A DNA stretch of 64,000 bases from Alkalinema sp. FACHB-956 (GCF_014697025.1 NZ_JACJRC010000008.1:124001-188000), one strand, 5' to 3'; positions 1-8,992 are shown, numbered from the stretch's first letter. Numbers and translations: made by a program. Notes: a model not told the origin generated them from the sequence alone.

Positions 1-634
1 GGGTGATCGCCATGTCGGTTAGATAAGCCCACACGGTTGCTGCGACATGCGCTGGCATCCAGATGGTATATCCCGGCGTGGCTAAACCGCTCCCGACCGC
101 AATTCTCACATCACAATCGGCAATGCGGGCAGTCTGGTGGGAGCCGTAGGGTTGTCCAAGCAATTCCGATGCACCGATCGCCTGTACAATTTCATGGCTG
201 GTTGGCCCGATTAAACTAAACATGGCCGTTTGCTGAGTGAGGTCAGCGAGTTTAACTTTATCGGCAAAGAAGATGTAGCGATCGAGGAATTGCATTAAAC
301 GATCGGTGTTTTGGGGCGAAACAGTTAATAGCACCGATTGCTCCAACAGATAAGCCGTGGCCAGATCGATCGTCCGGGCAGTGGAGGTCACAAAAACAGT
401 ATCGCAGCCTTCACCGGGCTGGCGTAGTTTGAGGGTATGGGTGCTTTGGTTGTGGAGAAAGTTGAGCCGATCGGCATCGCTTACTTCAATGCGACCCCAA
501 TGGCTGCGATCGTAGAGGGCGACGCTGGCTTGGGCCGCTGCGATCGCGGCGGCATCTTGGCCAAAACTAACGGGCACTTGATCTTCGAAAATGGCCCCTT
601 GCTGGGTTTGTAATTGGCGTAGATCTTGAAGCAT
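1..634 (-). CDS. GcvT/YgfZ-like folate-binding protein (3' end outside window)
   Basis: An uninterrupted reverse-strand frame starts at the ATG at 632-634 and runs off the left edge, giving 211 residues. It reads MLQDLRQLQTQQGAIFEDQV, then an ALYDRSHWGRIEVSDADR segment and LNFLHNQSTH. This is the N-terminal pattern of the aminomethyltransferase-fold family, in which GcvT and the tRNA-modifying, Fe-S-related protein YgfZ both begin with a Y/L-D-x-S segment followed by D/R-x-x-FLHNQ. A later 'SLIGPTSHEI' segment fits the same fold. The Cys-containing motif that would separate YgfZ from GcvT lies outside the window, so the exact member is open. In cyanobacteria a single-domain YgfZ-like protein is the usual bearer of this N-terminus. 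Confidence 0.8.
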   Translation of the reverse strand, partial: MLQDLRQLQTQQGAIFEDQVPVSFGQDAAAIAAAQASVALYDRSHWGRIEVSDADRLNFLHNQSTHTLKLRQPGEGCDTVFVTSTARTIDLATAYLLEQSVLLTVSPQNTDRLMQFLDRYIFFADKVKLADLTQQTAMFSLIGPTSHEIVQAIGASELLGQPYGSHQTARIADCDVRIAVGSGLATPGYTIWMPAHVAATVWAYLTDMAIT

Positions 635-798
635 GGGGCTGTATTCACTCCCGTTGTCAAACGTGATTGAGCAATAATTGAGCAATGTGACTCTACAAAA
701 TCGTAATGTAGATCGAACATAGATTGAATGACGTGCGATCGAACTGATGATTCAGCCACCAACCCCAGGGAGTGGGCGGTACTCGATCAGGAGCAATC

Positions 799-1326
799 CT
801 AGGCAATGGGCGGGAGTTGGGCAAACATTTGATGGATAATCTGTTTAGTTTTTTCATCTAGGGCGATCCAGTCTACATCGCCATCTTCTAACAGCGTGGT
901 ATCCACTTCCACAGGAATATCGGTGGGGTTTGGGTCGCTGGAGCCATTGCTGGACCCACTAGCCCCTTCCTGGAAACAGATGCGGTAACACAGATCCCAC
1001 AAATCCCAGATAACGACCTGATCACCGTGGCTCAGGTGGAGTTCATAGATGATTTCTGGGGTGGGCAGTTCAGCCAGAACGTCTTCCAGTTCTAGAATGC
1101 GATCGACCGATCGGGTGTTTTTCAATTCTTGCTGGAGCAGGGCAAAGCGGCTCTTGGCTTCGTCGGAAACGTCGTCATCCCAAACCAAGGTTTCGCGGTA
1201 ATCCCCCTTCCAATCCGAGGTCTCTAAGGATTTGCGGAGGTTGTCAATCAGCCGGATAAAGACGGGCTGCATCAGGATTTCGGCTTGGGCCCAGGCGGCT
1301 TGGTCGGCAAAGGTTGGCTTCTTCAT
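799..1326 (-). CDS. Conserved hypothetical acidic protein, 175 aa
   Basis: An ATG-started frame of 175 residues beginning [20 protein letters not shown]. It is soluble and acidic, with no signal peptide or membrane segment. An aromatic stretch '[15 protein letters not shown]' lies near residues 105-120, and a Gly/Ser/Asn-rich linker (about 120-135) separates it from an acidic C-terminal tail. I do not recognise a named family and infer only that it is a real gene: it fills the space between the YgfZ-like gene and fmt, and its start lies 101 bp from the divergent fmt start. The two could share a divergent promoter region. Confidence 0.7.
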   Translation of the reverse strand: MKKPTFADQAAWAQAEILMQPVFIRLIDNLRKSLETSDWKGDYRETLVWDDDVSDEAKSRFALLQQELKNTRSVDRILELEDVLAELPTPEIIYELHLSHGDQVVIWDLWDLCYRICFQEGASGSSNGSSDPNPTDIPVEVDTTLLEDGDVDWIALDEKTKQIIHQMFAQLPPIA

Positions 1327-1427
1327 GGGGGACTGATCTCGACTCGCACCTGTTCACCGTACACCGGAGATGGGATAATCTGTACCCGTTTGTAACGTTT
1401 TCGCTACAATCCCCAAAGGCTCAAACC

Positions 1428-2426
1428 ATGATCAAAGTTGTCTTTTTTGGAACCCCCCAGTTCGCTGTTCCGAGTTTGGAGGCGTTGATTGCCCATCCAG
1501 ACTTTGAGGTTTTGGCGGTGGTGACGCAGCCGGACAAGCGCCGGGGGCGAGGCAATGATCTGTCGCCTTCGCCCGTCAAGTCGATCGCGCTGACGCACAA
1601 TCTGACCGTGTGGCAGCCAAAGAGTATTAAGAAGGATCAGGAAACGCTGGCGAGTTTGCGGGCGTTAGAGGCGGATATTTTTGTAGTGGTGGCCTATGGG
1701 CAGATTTTATCCCAGGAAATTCTGGATATGCCGAAGTATGGCTGTGTGAATGGGCATGGGTCACTGTTGCCGAAGTACCGTGGGGCTGCGCCGATTCAAT
1801 GGTGTCTTTACCACGGGGAGCCGGAAACTGGGATGACGACCATGCTGATGGATATTGGCATGGATACGGGGGCGATGCTGCTGAAGTCGAAATTACCGAT
1901 CGACCTCTTGCAGAATGCCCAAGCGTTGGCGATCGCGTTGTCGCAACAGTCAGCAGCGTTATTGCTGGAAACGTTGCCCCCGTTGGTGGCGGGAACCTTG
2001 CAACCGGAACCCCAGGATCCCGATCAGGCAACCTATGCACCGTTGATTAATAAGGAAGATTACGGCTTGGATTGGGCCCGATCGGCGATCGCGTTGCATA
2101 ACCAGGTACGGGGGCTTTATCCCAACTGTGCAACAACCTTTCGGGAGGGGGCGTTGAAGGTGATGGCGACGGTACCCTACACGGCGGAAACGCTGGCGCA
2201 GTTACCGGAGGATTGGGCCGCGATCGGCGAGCAGGTGTTGGCATTCCAGAATCCGGAGGCGACACCGGGAACGATCGTAGGAGTGGTCAAAAATTATGGT
2301 GCAGTGATTCAAACAGGAGCAGGATTGCTATTGCTACGGGAAGTGCAGTTAGCAGGCAAACGGGCACAGTCCGGGTGGGATTTTGCCAATGGGTTACGGA
2401 TTCAGATCGGGGAACGGGTTGGGTAA
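1428..2426 (+). CDS. fmt: Methionyl-tRNA formyltransferase
   Basis: Formylates Met-tRNAfMet using 10-formyl-tetrahydrofolate for translation initiation. The 332-residue product starts [20 protein letters not shown]. The frame is open further upstream, but the first 38 codons have no family counterpart, so I place the start at the ATG at 1428. The catalytic region shows [18 protein letters not shown] with the conserved Asn and His, followed by MDIGMDTG, which carries the catalytic Asp. The C-terminal anticodon/tRNA-binding domain (about residues 205-310) contains [19 protein letters not shown], typical of the family. Length is normal. It is divergent from the 175-aa hypothetical gene. Confidence 0.97.
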   Translation: MIKVVFFGTPQFAVPSLEALIAHPDFEVLAVVTQPDKRRGRGNDLSPSPVKSIALTHNLTVWQPKSIKKDQETLASLRALEADIFVVVAYGQILSQEILDMPKYGCVNGHGSLLPKYRGAAPIQWCLYHGEPETGMTTMLMDIGMDTGAMLLKSKLPIDLLQNAQALAIALSQQSAALLLETLPPLVAGTLQPEPQDPDQATYAPLINKEDYGLDWARSAIALHNQVRGLYPNCATTFREGALKVMATVPYTAETLAQLPEDWAAIGEQVLAFQNPEATPGTIVGVVKNYGAVIQTGAGLLLLREVQLAGKRAQSGWDFANGLRIQIGERVG

Positions 2427-2467
2427 CGGGAATACCCAATCAAGTTAAGCGGCACGCAGCGCGGGGG

Positions 2468-2689
2468 CTAGGGAGGATCTTTCCGATCGCGCTCCATCTT
2501 GCTCACGTATTGCCAATTCGAACCCGGCACCGGAACGGGGGGACTCCAGCGCACTCTGTCGCTAAACCGCAGCACATACAACTGATTAATCGTCGATTGC
2601 ACTTCCTCGCGAGTTCCTAATAAATAAAATTGCAACGGCTGGCGATCGTCCTCGATCGCACGATCGAGATCGTCAAAACTAACAAACAT
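2468..2689 (-). CDS. Small conserved hypothetical protein, 73 aa
   Basis: I chose the start MFVSFDDLDRAIEDD at 2689 because a GGAG lies eight bases upstream of that ATG. The longer frame to 2728 would add 13 unlikely residues. The protein is soluble and ends in a basic/acidic tail. The segment 'QPLQFYLLGTREEVQSTINQ' followed by 'LRFSDRVRWSPPVPVPG' suggests a compact alpha/beta fold. It converges with fmt, with a gap of about 40 bp between the two stop codons. I do not recognise the family. Confidence 0.6.
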   Translation of the reverse strand: MFVSFDDLDRAIEDDRQPLQFYLLGTREEVQSTINQLYVLRFSDRVRWSPPVPVPGSNWQYVSKMERDRKDPP

Positions 2690-3222
2690 GGGATTTCTCC
2701 TAAACGTAGAGGGGGGAAGAAATCCCAAAAATTAAAGCCACCCTTTTGCGCAGGACAAGTAGGGTGGCCCGATCGAATGTTAAAATCCGTGTCAGACCGC
2801 CTAGCTGGTCAGATCAGCTTCGGGGTTTAGCTACCCTTTGTTGGTTCCAAGCAACGCTGGGTAGCGCCTTAATTTTTGGGGTCGTAGCTGATTCAATCGG
2901 GACTTAAAAAACACGGTTGCACTCAGCTATGAAAAACAAGCCTAGGGGGAAATCGAAGCGCTGTCAACTGTTTTGCGATTGATTGCAAATCCGTGATATT
3001 TAGCAACATTGCCAAGTTACGTTCTGCCTCGCTTTGCCTGCAACCGCGATCGGGATCAGCATCTGGCCTGGTCATCCGGCTCAGCGATCGATTCCACCCA
3101 TCCACCCCTGCGATCGGGCAAGCGCTTAACTACAGTCAGCGATCCAGCCAATCTTAGAAATTATCAGGAATAGGCTAACTCGAACCTGAAGCCATCGGAA
3201 GTATTCATTCTCCAACGGTTTT
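2690..3222. other. Spacer of about 530 bp with a symmetric hairpin
   Basis: No credible gene. CCACCCT...AGGGTGG forms an inverted repeat near 2739-2767. A second, more regular hairpin at 2830-2865 pairs GCTACCC with GGGTAGC and encloses GTTG/CAAC. The short reading frames here have no coding character. Confidence 0.5.
2830..2865. other. Symmetric two-step hairpin (candidate structured RNA)
   Basis: GCTACCC (2830-2836) pairs with GGGTAGC (2859-2865). Inside it, after a 3-nt by 3-nt internal loop, GTTG pairs with CAAC around an 8-nt loop. T-rich sequence (TTAATTTTT) follows on the plus strand, so it could also act as a weak terminator. It is not linked to a gene I can name. Confidence 0.4.
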
Positions 3223-3729
3223 ATGAAATCTGCTTCTCTGTCCCGTTCGATCGCAGCACTCACCCTCCCGGCCTTTGCAGTGGTGCCCTGCTTGCTCCCC
3301 GTGCTGAGCTTGCCTGCCCAAGCGGCACAACCGCAAATCTATCGGCAAAGCGTCACCTTGCCCATGCACCGCAAAAAGGGGAACTGTCCCAAAACCCTCA
3401 ATCTGGCGGTTGAAAGTCGGCCCTACGAAGGCGGCTCAGAGCATACCGTTGTCCTGAAAACAAGCGCGATCGCGGGTACCGCAAAGTATGCAGACTCCAA
3501 ACCTAGAGTTGTAATTTTTAGTGCACCATTAAAACCGCAATATAAAAATTGTGTTGGTTGGATTGATGCTGAAAAGAATCCTTCACCGTTATACAACGTG
3601 TGGTTTCAGTCTGGCTCTGTCTATTTCCGATTCGATTTAGATGCAATGAAAGATCGGCCCGATAGCGCAATTACCTATCAGAAAGTAGTCAACGGCGAAC
3701 CCAAGATTCGCTATGCCATTGCAGATTAG
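3223..3729 (+). CDS. Secreted hypothetical protein, 168 aa
   Basis: The ATG start gives a clear Sec-type signal peptide: basic N-terminus, hydrophobic core 'LTLPAFAVVPCLLPVLSLP', and an AQA-A cleavage site near residue 35. The mature part is about 130 residues, basic, with two Cys (in GNCPK and KNCVGW) that could form a disulphide. It is likely periplasmic or extracellular. An intrinsic terminator follows 20 bp after the stop codon, so it looks like a single-gene unit. The family is not recognised. The secreted protein at 63097-63735 has a similar layout, but I see no clear sequence similarity between them. Confidence 0.75.
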   Translation: MKSASLSRSIAALTLPAFAVVPCLLPVLSLPAQAAQPQIYRQSVTLPMHRKKGNCPKTLNLAVESRPYEGGSEHTVVLKTSAIAGTAKYADSKPRVVIFSAPLKPQYKNCVGWIDAEKNPSPLYNVWFQSGSVYFRFDLDAMKDRPDSAITYQKVVNGEPKIRYAIAD

Positions 3730-3749
3730 GAATCCCCTCACCCTGCAAA

Positions 3750-3776
3750 CCTCTCCCAGAACGGGGGAGGTTTTTT
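3750..3776 (+). terminator. Intrinsic terminator after the secreted protein gene
   Basis: CCTCTCCC (3750-3757) pairs with GGGGGAGG (3763-3770), allowing one mismatch, and is followed directly by TTTTTT at 3771-3776. It sits 20 bp after the stop codon at 3729. Confidence 0.8.
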
Positions 3777-3956
3777 GCGTCTAGCTCTCCTTCCCAAAAT
3801 AGAGGGAGACGAGGTTGGGGGATGAGGGCAAATTTGCAAAACGCGGATCCTTTGCCCCCCTTCAGCCTAAAAACTCCGGTGGGATGCAGTGCCTCAGGTA
3901 GCAGAGCAGTTAGGATAGGGATTAGTTAAACTTTGCATTGAATCAAGGCGATCGTT

Positions 3957-4352
3957 GTGACCTCTGCAATTTCCACCCCGCAACCCACCGAAACCGTAGA
4001 ACTCGCGCCAAGCTACAAAATTCCGATCGTGTTGCTATTGGCGGGATTTGCGATGTTATTTGTCCAGATTTGGGTGGGCCTACCGATTTTTGCCTTTGGC
4101 TTATTTCTTTTGATTCAAACCGCAAGCCTCAGACTGACCTTCACCCCCACCGAACTAGATGTCTATCGCGGCGCTACTCGAATTCGCCAATTTCCCTACA
4201 GCGAATGGCAAAACTGGGAAATTTTCTGGTCGCCTGTCCCGATTTTGTTCTACTTCAAGGAAGTAAAAAGTATCCACTTTCTCCCCATTCTGTTTAACCC
4301 ACAGCAATTGCGAACCTGCCTAGAGCAGCGTTGTCCCAGAATGACTCCCTAA
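3957..4352 (+). CDS. DUF3119-like membrane protein, 131 aa
   Basis: Starts at a GTG (3957; MTSAISTPQPTETVELAP). Two adjacent hydrophobic segments lie at about residues 22-55 ('IPIVLLLAGFAMLFVQIWVG' then 'LPIFAFGLFLLIQTASL'). They are followed by a soluble part with TELDVYRGATRIRQFPYSEW and IHFLPILFNP, the pattern I associate with the cyanobacterial DUF3119 family. Function unknown; the topology suggests a small integral membrane protein with a PH-like cytoplasmic half. The DUF3086 gene follows 62 bp downstream on the same strand, and plsY lies further along. I recall, but cannot check here, that these families neighbour each other in other cyanobacteria. Confidence 0.75.
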   Translation: MTSAISTPQPTETVELAPSYKIPIVLLLAGFAMLFVQIWVGLPIFAFGLFLLIQTASLRLTFTPTELDVYRGATRIRQFPYSEWQNWEIFWSPVPILFYFKEVKSIHFLPILFNPQQLRTCLEQRCPRMTP

Positions 4353-4414
4353 CTCAACCCCTCCCCGGTTCTGCAAAATTCATTAAAATTGTCCTACTAT
4401 ACATTCCGACGGTT

Positions 4415-5668
4415 ATGCCTTCCGACGCTATGCCCTCTGACCTCCCTTCTGACGATCTTCAGCCATTCAATCCGTTGAATTCAGACCCTGCGGCGGAGGG
4501 GGTTCCGGTGCCGTCTGCCAATGCAGTCAGCCAAAATCCGTCTGAACCCACGATCGCAGATATCGATAGCGTTGAGCCAGAGCCTTTGGAGTTAGAGCCT
4601 TTGGAGTTAGAGCCTTTGGAGCTAGAACATTCTCATTCTGAGCCAGAGCATTCTGAGCCAGAATATTCTGTACAAAGTGCCTTGATCCAAGACTTATCCC
4701 AGGAGCAAGCTCGCTTGGAGGCGGTGTTGCAATCGCTAAAGGCTGATATTGGGGAGTTAGAGGCGAAGCGCGATCGCCTACAAACGGAAATTGCCGAATC
4801 TCAGGACTATTTAGCCAAATTTGTCCAAGATGCCCTGGGTGACTTGGAACGGCGCAAACATACGTTGCAACTGTCGATCGAGCAATTGGAACGACGGCAG
4901 GAACGCATTCGGGAAGAAATGCGCAGTACCTTTGCCGGGTCTTCCCAGGAAATTGCCATTCGCGTACAGAGCTTTAAGGATTACCTCGTCGGCAGCTTGG
5001 AAGATCTCGTAGCGTCCGCCCAAAAACTGGAAATAGGCCGACCGGAACCGGAAGTGGTGCCTTCTGCGCCAACCCCGATCGCGACAATGCCCGAAGTCTT
5101 GGAAGACCCGCAGTTTGCCGAACCGTTGTATGAAAAACAAACGGACAAAATTAAGCGAGTCATTGCCCTATTTCGCAACGAGCCCGATTACTACGGGCCA
5201 ACCTGGAAACTGCGGCGCACCTTTGAGTCCATCCATGCAGAACGGACAAATGATTGGTTCTTTACCCAAGGGGGACGAGGATCCATCCGTAGTTTGGGGT
5301 CGCGGTTGCAAAATATTTTGGTGGCGTCGGCGGTTATTTCGGTGCTGTACAACCTCTATGGGGATAAGCTACGCCCCTTAGTCTTGGCCAACAGCCCCGA
5401 ACGCCTAGGAGAGTGGCGACGCGGCTTACAGGATTGTCTAGGATTGCGGCGGGATGACTTTGGGGCCGATCGGGGGGTGACGTTGTTTGAAGCACCGGAA
5501 CCGTTGATTGCGCGGGCCGATCGGCTGCAAAAAGATCAGAAAATGCCGTTAATTATCATTGATGAAGCGGAGGAGTTTGTGAACTTGGCCTTACTCCAGT
5601 TTCCGTTGTGGCTGGCCTTTGCAGGCGATCCTCAGAAGCAAGTGGTTCAGCAAGCTTACTTTTATTAA
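4415..5668 (+). CDS. DUF3086 domain protein with coiled coil, 417 aa
   Basis: I prefer the ATG at 4415 (MPSDAMPSDLPSDD); the frame is open back to 4331, overlapping the DUF3119 gene. Residues 1-95 are acidic and low in complexity, including EPLEL three times and HSEPEHSEPEYS. Residues about 98-200 form a long coiled coil (EQARLEAVLQSLKADIGELE onward). The C-terminal 180 residues are conserved-looking (YYGPTWKLRRTFESIHAERT; MPLIIIDEAEEFVNLALLQF) and match what I know as DUF3086. Function unknown. The three EPLEL units are perfect or near-perfect 15-bp DNA copies, so the acidic arm has grown by local duplication. Confidence 0.8.
   Translation: MPSDAMPSDLPSDDLQPFNPLNSDPAAEGVPVPSANAVSQNPSEPTIADIDSVEPEPLELEPLELEPLELEHSHSEPEHSEPEYSVQSALIQDLSQEQARLEAVLQSLKADIGELEAKRDRLQTEIAESQDYLAKFVQDALGDLERRKHTLQLSIEQLERRQERIREEMRSTFAGSSQEIAIRVQSFKDYLVGSLEDLVASAQKLEIGRPEPEVVPSAPTPIATMPEVLEDPQFAEPLYEKQTDKIKRVIALFRNEPDYYGPTWKLRRTFESIHAERTNDWFFTQGGRGSIRSLGSRLQNILVASAVISVLYNLYGDKLRPLVLANSPERLGEWRRGLQDCLGLRRDDFGADRGVTLFEAPEPLIARADRLQKDQKMPLIIIDEAEEFVNLALLQFPLWLAFAGDPQKQVVQQAYFY
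4580..4624 (+). repeat. In-frame tandem repeat, 3 x 15 bp
   Basis: Three consecutive copies of GAGCCTTTGGAGTTA (the last has one change) encode EPLEL-EPLEL-EPLEL inside the DUF3086 gene. The unit length is a multiple of three, so the frame is kept. Confidence 0.95.
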
Positions 5669-5800
5669 CGATCCTTTTTAACGGTTGATTAACGATCATT
5701 TATTGGACATCATTTCGATCGATCGAACATCAATCATCTCTAACGCTGGGTGTGGCTAGTTTCGGACAGCTGTATCCAGCGTTGATCTTTCAGGTTGGAT

Positions 5801-6373
5801 TTATAAAATCCCCATCAGGTTCAAGACAAATCCCGGCATCAGATCTGGGGCTGAGAGTTCCGTAGGCTGGCTCAAAACAGCGATCGGGGAATTGGCTTGG
5901 TAGATTTCCACGGTTTGCGTATCTGGGTCAATCAACCATCCCAGTTGTGATCCGTTGTCCAGATATTCCTGCATTTTCAGCCGTAAATCTTCAATTTCAT
6001 CCGAGGGAGATTTCAACTCCACCACAAAATCAGGACAGAGGGGAACCCATTTCTGGCGTTGTTCGGGCGTTAGGGCATCCCAGCGGGTTTGACTGATCCA
6101 GGCTGCATCCGGCGATCGAATGGCCCCATTCGGCAACCGAAACCCCGTCGAGGAATCGTAGAGATGTCCTAATCGGGCTTGCCGATTCCACAGCCAAAGT
6201 TGTCCAGTTAATTCAGCGTTACGTTCGCCTGTGTCGCCGCCGGTCAAAGACATGATAACGAGTCCTCCTCGGGCGGTGCGCTCAAACTTAAGGTCACGGT
6301 TGTGGTGACAAATTTGCTCAAATTGTTCATCGGTCAACTCAAGGGTCGGACGGAGATTAATGGTGACAACCAT
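5801..6373 (-). CDS. Uma2 family endonuclease-fold protein, 190 aa
   Basis: PD-(D/E)XK-fold protein of the Uma2 (DUF820) family, greatly expanded in cyanobacteria and of unproven function. Residues 'RSPDAAWISQTRW' and 'PDFVVELKSPSD' supply the Asp and E-x-K catalytic pattern; 'LGWLIDPDTQTVEIYQ' is the usual C-terminal strand. Length (190 aa) is normal. It converges with the DUF3086 gene and is divergent from plsY. It belongs to the branch that starts 'LTDEQFEQICHHNRDLKFER', unlike the four other Uma2 genes in this window, so the copies are not all recent duplicates. Confidence 0.9.
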   Translation of the reverse strand: MVVTINLRPTLELTDEQFEQICHHNRDLKFERTARGGLVIMSLTGGDTGERNAELTGQLWLWNRQARLGHLYDSSTGFRLPNGAIRSPDAAWISQTRWDALTPEQRQKWVPLCPDFVVELKSPSDEIEDLRLKMQEYLDNGSQLGWLIDPDTQTVEIYQANSPIAVLSQPTELSAPDLMPGFVLNLMGIL

Positions 6374-6592
6374 AGAGGAGATCTCCTAGGGCAGAGAGGC
6401 GCGGTTATTCTCTAGTTTAACCTAGGGGCAGTGGATGAATCTTAGAGGAAATCCCCAGCAAATTGCCCCGAAGGTGAGACAATTTATCTCACAATCTTGG
6501 CCTATACGATTGGCTGGGGCCGAGACCTGATGGGTAACCTGTGATGTCGGTTATCTAGATTGAATAATGCTGTTCTGACTTGGTGAATTGCC

Positions 6593-7360
6593 ATGACTGC
6601 TTGGTTGTTGGTTGCCTTAACTTTAGTGATTGCTTATTTGTTGGGTTCGATTCCGACGGGATATTTATTTGCCAAATGGCTGAAGGGTATTGATATCCGC
6701 CAAGTGGGATCGGGTTCGACGGGGGCCACCAATGTTTTACGCACCCTGGGCAAAAAAGCCGGGGCAACAGTTTTGGCGATCGATGTTCTGAAGGGGGTTT
6801 TAGCGGTTTGTGCGGTCTATGGACTGTATAAATGGCTTGCCCAGACGACCTGTCAGCTAGATGATGCAAGTTGGCAAGCCATTAACGAAGCGACCAGTGC
6901 GTTTAATGCGGGGCAAGGGGTGAATGCCACATTCCCTGAACCGCAGATGCAATGCCTGAAGTTATCTCTGGCAGCGCCTTGGGTCGTTGTTGGGGCGGGG
7001 CTGCTAGCGATTTTGGGCCATAGTAAGTCGGTGTGGTTGGGGTTCACGGGGGGAAAATCCGTGGCAACCAGTTTGGGCGTGCTGTTGGCGATGAGTCCGA
7101 TCGTGGGTTTGAGTGCCTTTGGAGTGTTTCTGATTTCAATCGCGCTGACTAAAATTGTTTCCATTAGCTCGATCGCGGCGGCTTTGGGGGCAATGATTTT
7201 GATGCTCGTCTTTCAGCAGCCGATCGCCTATTGTTTGTTGGCGATCGCAGGGGGAATTTATGTGATTTGGCGGCATCGATCGAACATTCAGCGATTGCTA
7301 GCGGGAACAGAACCAAAAATAGGACAAAAAACAAACGACAATGCTGAAACATCCACTTAG
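6593..7360 (+). CDS. plsY: Glycerol-3-phosphate acyltransferase PlsY
   Basis: Transfers an acyl group from acyl phosphate to glycerol 3-phosphate at the membrane, the first step of phosphatidate synthesis. The 255-residue protein carries family motif 1 (LLGSIPTGYLFAKWLKGIDI RQ) and GSGSTGATNVLRTLGKK with the conserved Ser/Gly/Asn residues, and later GFTGGKSVATSLGVLL. Several hydrophobic helices alternate with these loops. It is a little longer than bacterial PlsY (about 200) because of a periplasmic insertion near residues 80-125 (CQLDDASWQAINEATSAFNA), an insertion I consider usual in cyanobacterial versions. About 530 bp of non-coding DNA follow. Confidence 0.95.
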   Translation: MTAWLLVALTLVIAYLLGSIPTGYLFAKWLKGIDIRQVGSGSTGATNVLRTLGKKAGATVLAIDVLKGVLAVCAVYGLYKWLAQTTCQLDDASWQAINEATSAFNAGQGVNATFPEPQMQCLKLSLAAPWVVVGAGLLAILGHSKSVWLGFTGGKSVATSLGVLLAMSPIVGLSAFGVFLISIALTKIVSISSIAAALGAMILMLVFQQPIAYCLLAIAGGIYVIWRHRSNIQRLLAGTEPKIGQKTNDNAETST

Positions 7361-7900
7361 GATTGAAGGGTTATTTAAAGTTGCGGATACGGATAAAGGT
7401 GGGGGATAGGAGATGGGGATGTCAAAAATCGGTCAGTTCTCGATCGAACAATTAATCACAATGCCCACCCACACAGGTCTGCAACTTCGAGTCGAAGTCC
7501 TACCCACAGTAGCCTAAAGCCGCATCCATCCTTCGCGACCCGATCGCTTCCTGCAACCCCTGTTCTCGCTGGGTTGCCCACCCCCATCCGTCACCCAGAT
7601 CAGATCTCCGCATCGGGTCTCGGCTGTTTAAACCTTCCCAAAAATGTATCCGTAATTACCGCAATTTTTGCGTATAACCACGGATGAGTGATACGGATTA
7701 ATCTGTCATGATTAATTTCTATCGAAGAATTGAGTTACTCATCGGGCAAAATCTGGTCGAAAGCAATATTTTCACAGCTACCTACTCAGCAGCGATCGTT
7801 GCTGAGTTTTTTGAGGAAATTACGGAATTTTAGTGGATTGGGTTATTGGGATCTCTCGCGAGGGCAATTTAACACCAACAGCCTAAGGAGAACCGCCACT
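7361..7900. other. Spacer between plsY and the KGK gene
   Basis: About 540 bp without a supported gene. The downstream frame is open from 7730, but the added residues look random and the ribosome-binding site points to 7901. An AT-rich stretch at about 7640-7720 (with ATGATTAATTTC) is the likely promoter and leader region of the KGK gene; no clear -35/-10 pair stands out. Confidence 0.45.
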
Positions 7901-8869
7901 ATGAGTCAACAGGGTAATTTCCCGCTTTCTACCAAAGACGTTATCCACATTGAGAATTTTCAAGGCAAAGGGGCATTACTGCAAAACGATGCCACCCTGC
8001 GAATTCATACACTTCTGCGTCAATTAGACAATATCCTGAAGCAGTCTGGATCCCTCTCCATTGATGAGATTACCGCATTGCTCCAGCAAGGCATCCCCTG
8101 CGAGGTTCTCCAACCCGGCGCACCCGACTGGCAAAGCGGGACTTTACACCTCAGCCTGCAATTCTATCCCAGCACTGCACCCATGGCTGCCTCCATGGAA
8201 TTACAGCAAGCCGCTACACCCCTTGCATCCACTGCACCCGCGACCCCTACTGCCGCGATCGTTCAACCTGTACCGCAACCCGCAGAAGACAGCTTGTCAG
8301 ACAGTTTTTCAGACAGTTTGTCCGTAATGGCCAACGACGCGATCGCTGAACCTGAGCTAGCTGAATTTGAAATTCCTGAACTGGGGGAACCTGCGATCGC
8401 TGAAATGGCCTTTGATGCACCGGATGCCACGGACATGGGAGTCTCTTTAGATGAGTCCTTAATGGATGCGGAAACGGCGTTTGACGAGTCTTTGCTAGAG
8501 CCCGAGTTAGAGGCTGAGTTAGAGGTCGAAGCACCCGCGATCGAAGATGCCTTTGCAGGCAGTGATTTAGATGCAGACGTTTTCAGTGCCAATCTAGAAG
8601 AAGAAATTGGTGCAGAGTTTGACGGCTTGATGAATGATGAAATGGAAATTGAAGCTGCAATCTCAGCAGACATGATGGCTGATGCAACTAACAGCGAACT
8701 TGATGAATTTGCATTTATGAACGCTGAAGTCGGCAGCACAGAAAATGTAGAAATGGCCTTTGATCTAGATAGCCAATCAGTAGATGTCGGTTCTGTGAAC
8801 GATCTAGACAGCCCTTGGGATTTGAACAATGAATTGGATGCAATGCTGCTACAAAACGGTAATAGCTAA
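7901..8869 (+). CDS. KGK domain protein with long acidic tail, 322 aa
   Basis: An AAGGAG at 7885-7890 selects the ATG at 7901 (MSQQGNFPLSTKDVIHIENF). Residues 1-105 match the cyanobacterial KGK domain: DVIxI, a helix RIHTLLRQLDNIL, then GIPCEVLQPGAPDWQSGTLH L. Function of the domain is unknown. From residue about 115 to the end the protein is Ala/Glu/Asp/Met-rich and strongly acidic (ELGEPAIAEMAFDAPDATDM; ELEAELEVEA), probably disordered. An intrinsic terminator follows, so the gene is monocistronic. The tail is much longer than in the compact family members I recall. Confidence 0.8.
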   Translation: MSQQGNFPLSTKDVIHIENFQGKGALLQNDATLRIHTLLRQLDNILKQSGSLSIDEITALLQQGIPCEVLQPGAPDWQSGTLHLSLQFYPSTAPMAASMELQQAATPLASTAPATPTAAIVQPVPQPAEDSLSDSFSDSLSVMANDAIAEPELAEFEIPELGEPAIAEMAFDAPDATDMGVSLDESLMDAETAFDESLLEPELEAELEVEAPAIEDAFAGSDLDADVFSANLEEEIGAEFDGLMNDEMEIEAAISADMMADATNSELDEFAFMNAEVGSTENVEMAFDLDSQSVDVGSVNDLDSPWDLNNELDAMLLQNGNS

Positions 8870-8911
8870 CAGCAGGTTTACACCTCTGAATTCATCAAAT
8901 TATCCCTGATA

Positions 8912-8946
8912 AAAAGCCTCCAGAATTGATTTTGGAGGCTTTTTGA
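8912..8946 (+). terminator. Intrinsic terminator of the KGK gene
   Basis: AAAAGCCTCCA pairs with TGGAGGCTTTTT around a short loop, ending in a T run. It lies about 45 bp after the KGK stop and before the convergent rlmD gene. The A-run/T-run symmetry would allow termination from both sides. Confidence 0.85.
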
Positions 8947-8992
8947 TGGCAATCACAGCAATCAGATTGATGTCCTTCAAGTACATTAAAAC

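Noticed and set aside
481-762. 93-codon reverse frame overlapping the YgfZ-like gene
   Set aside because: It is out of frame with the clearly recognisable GcvT/YgfZ-like gene on the same strand and has no family features.
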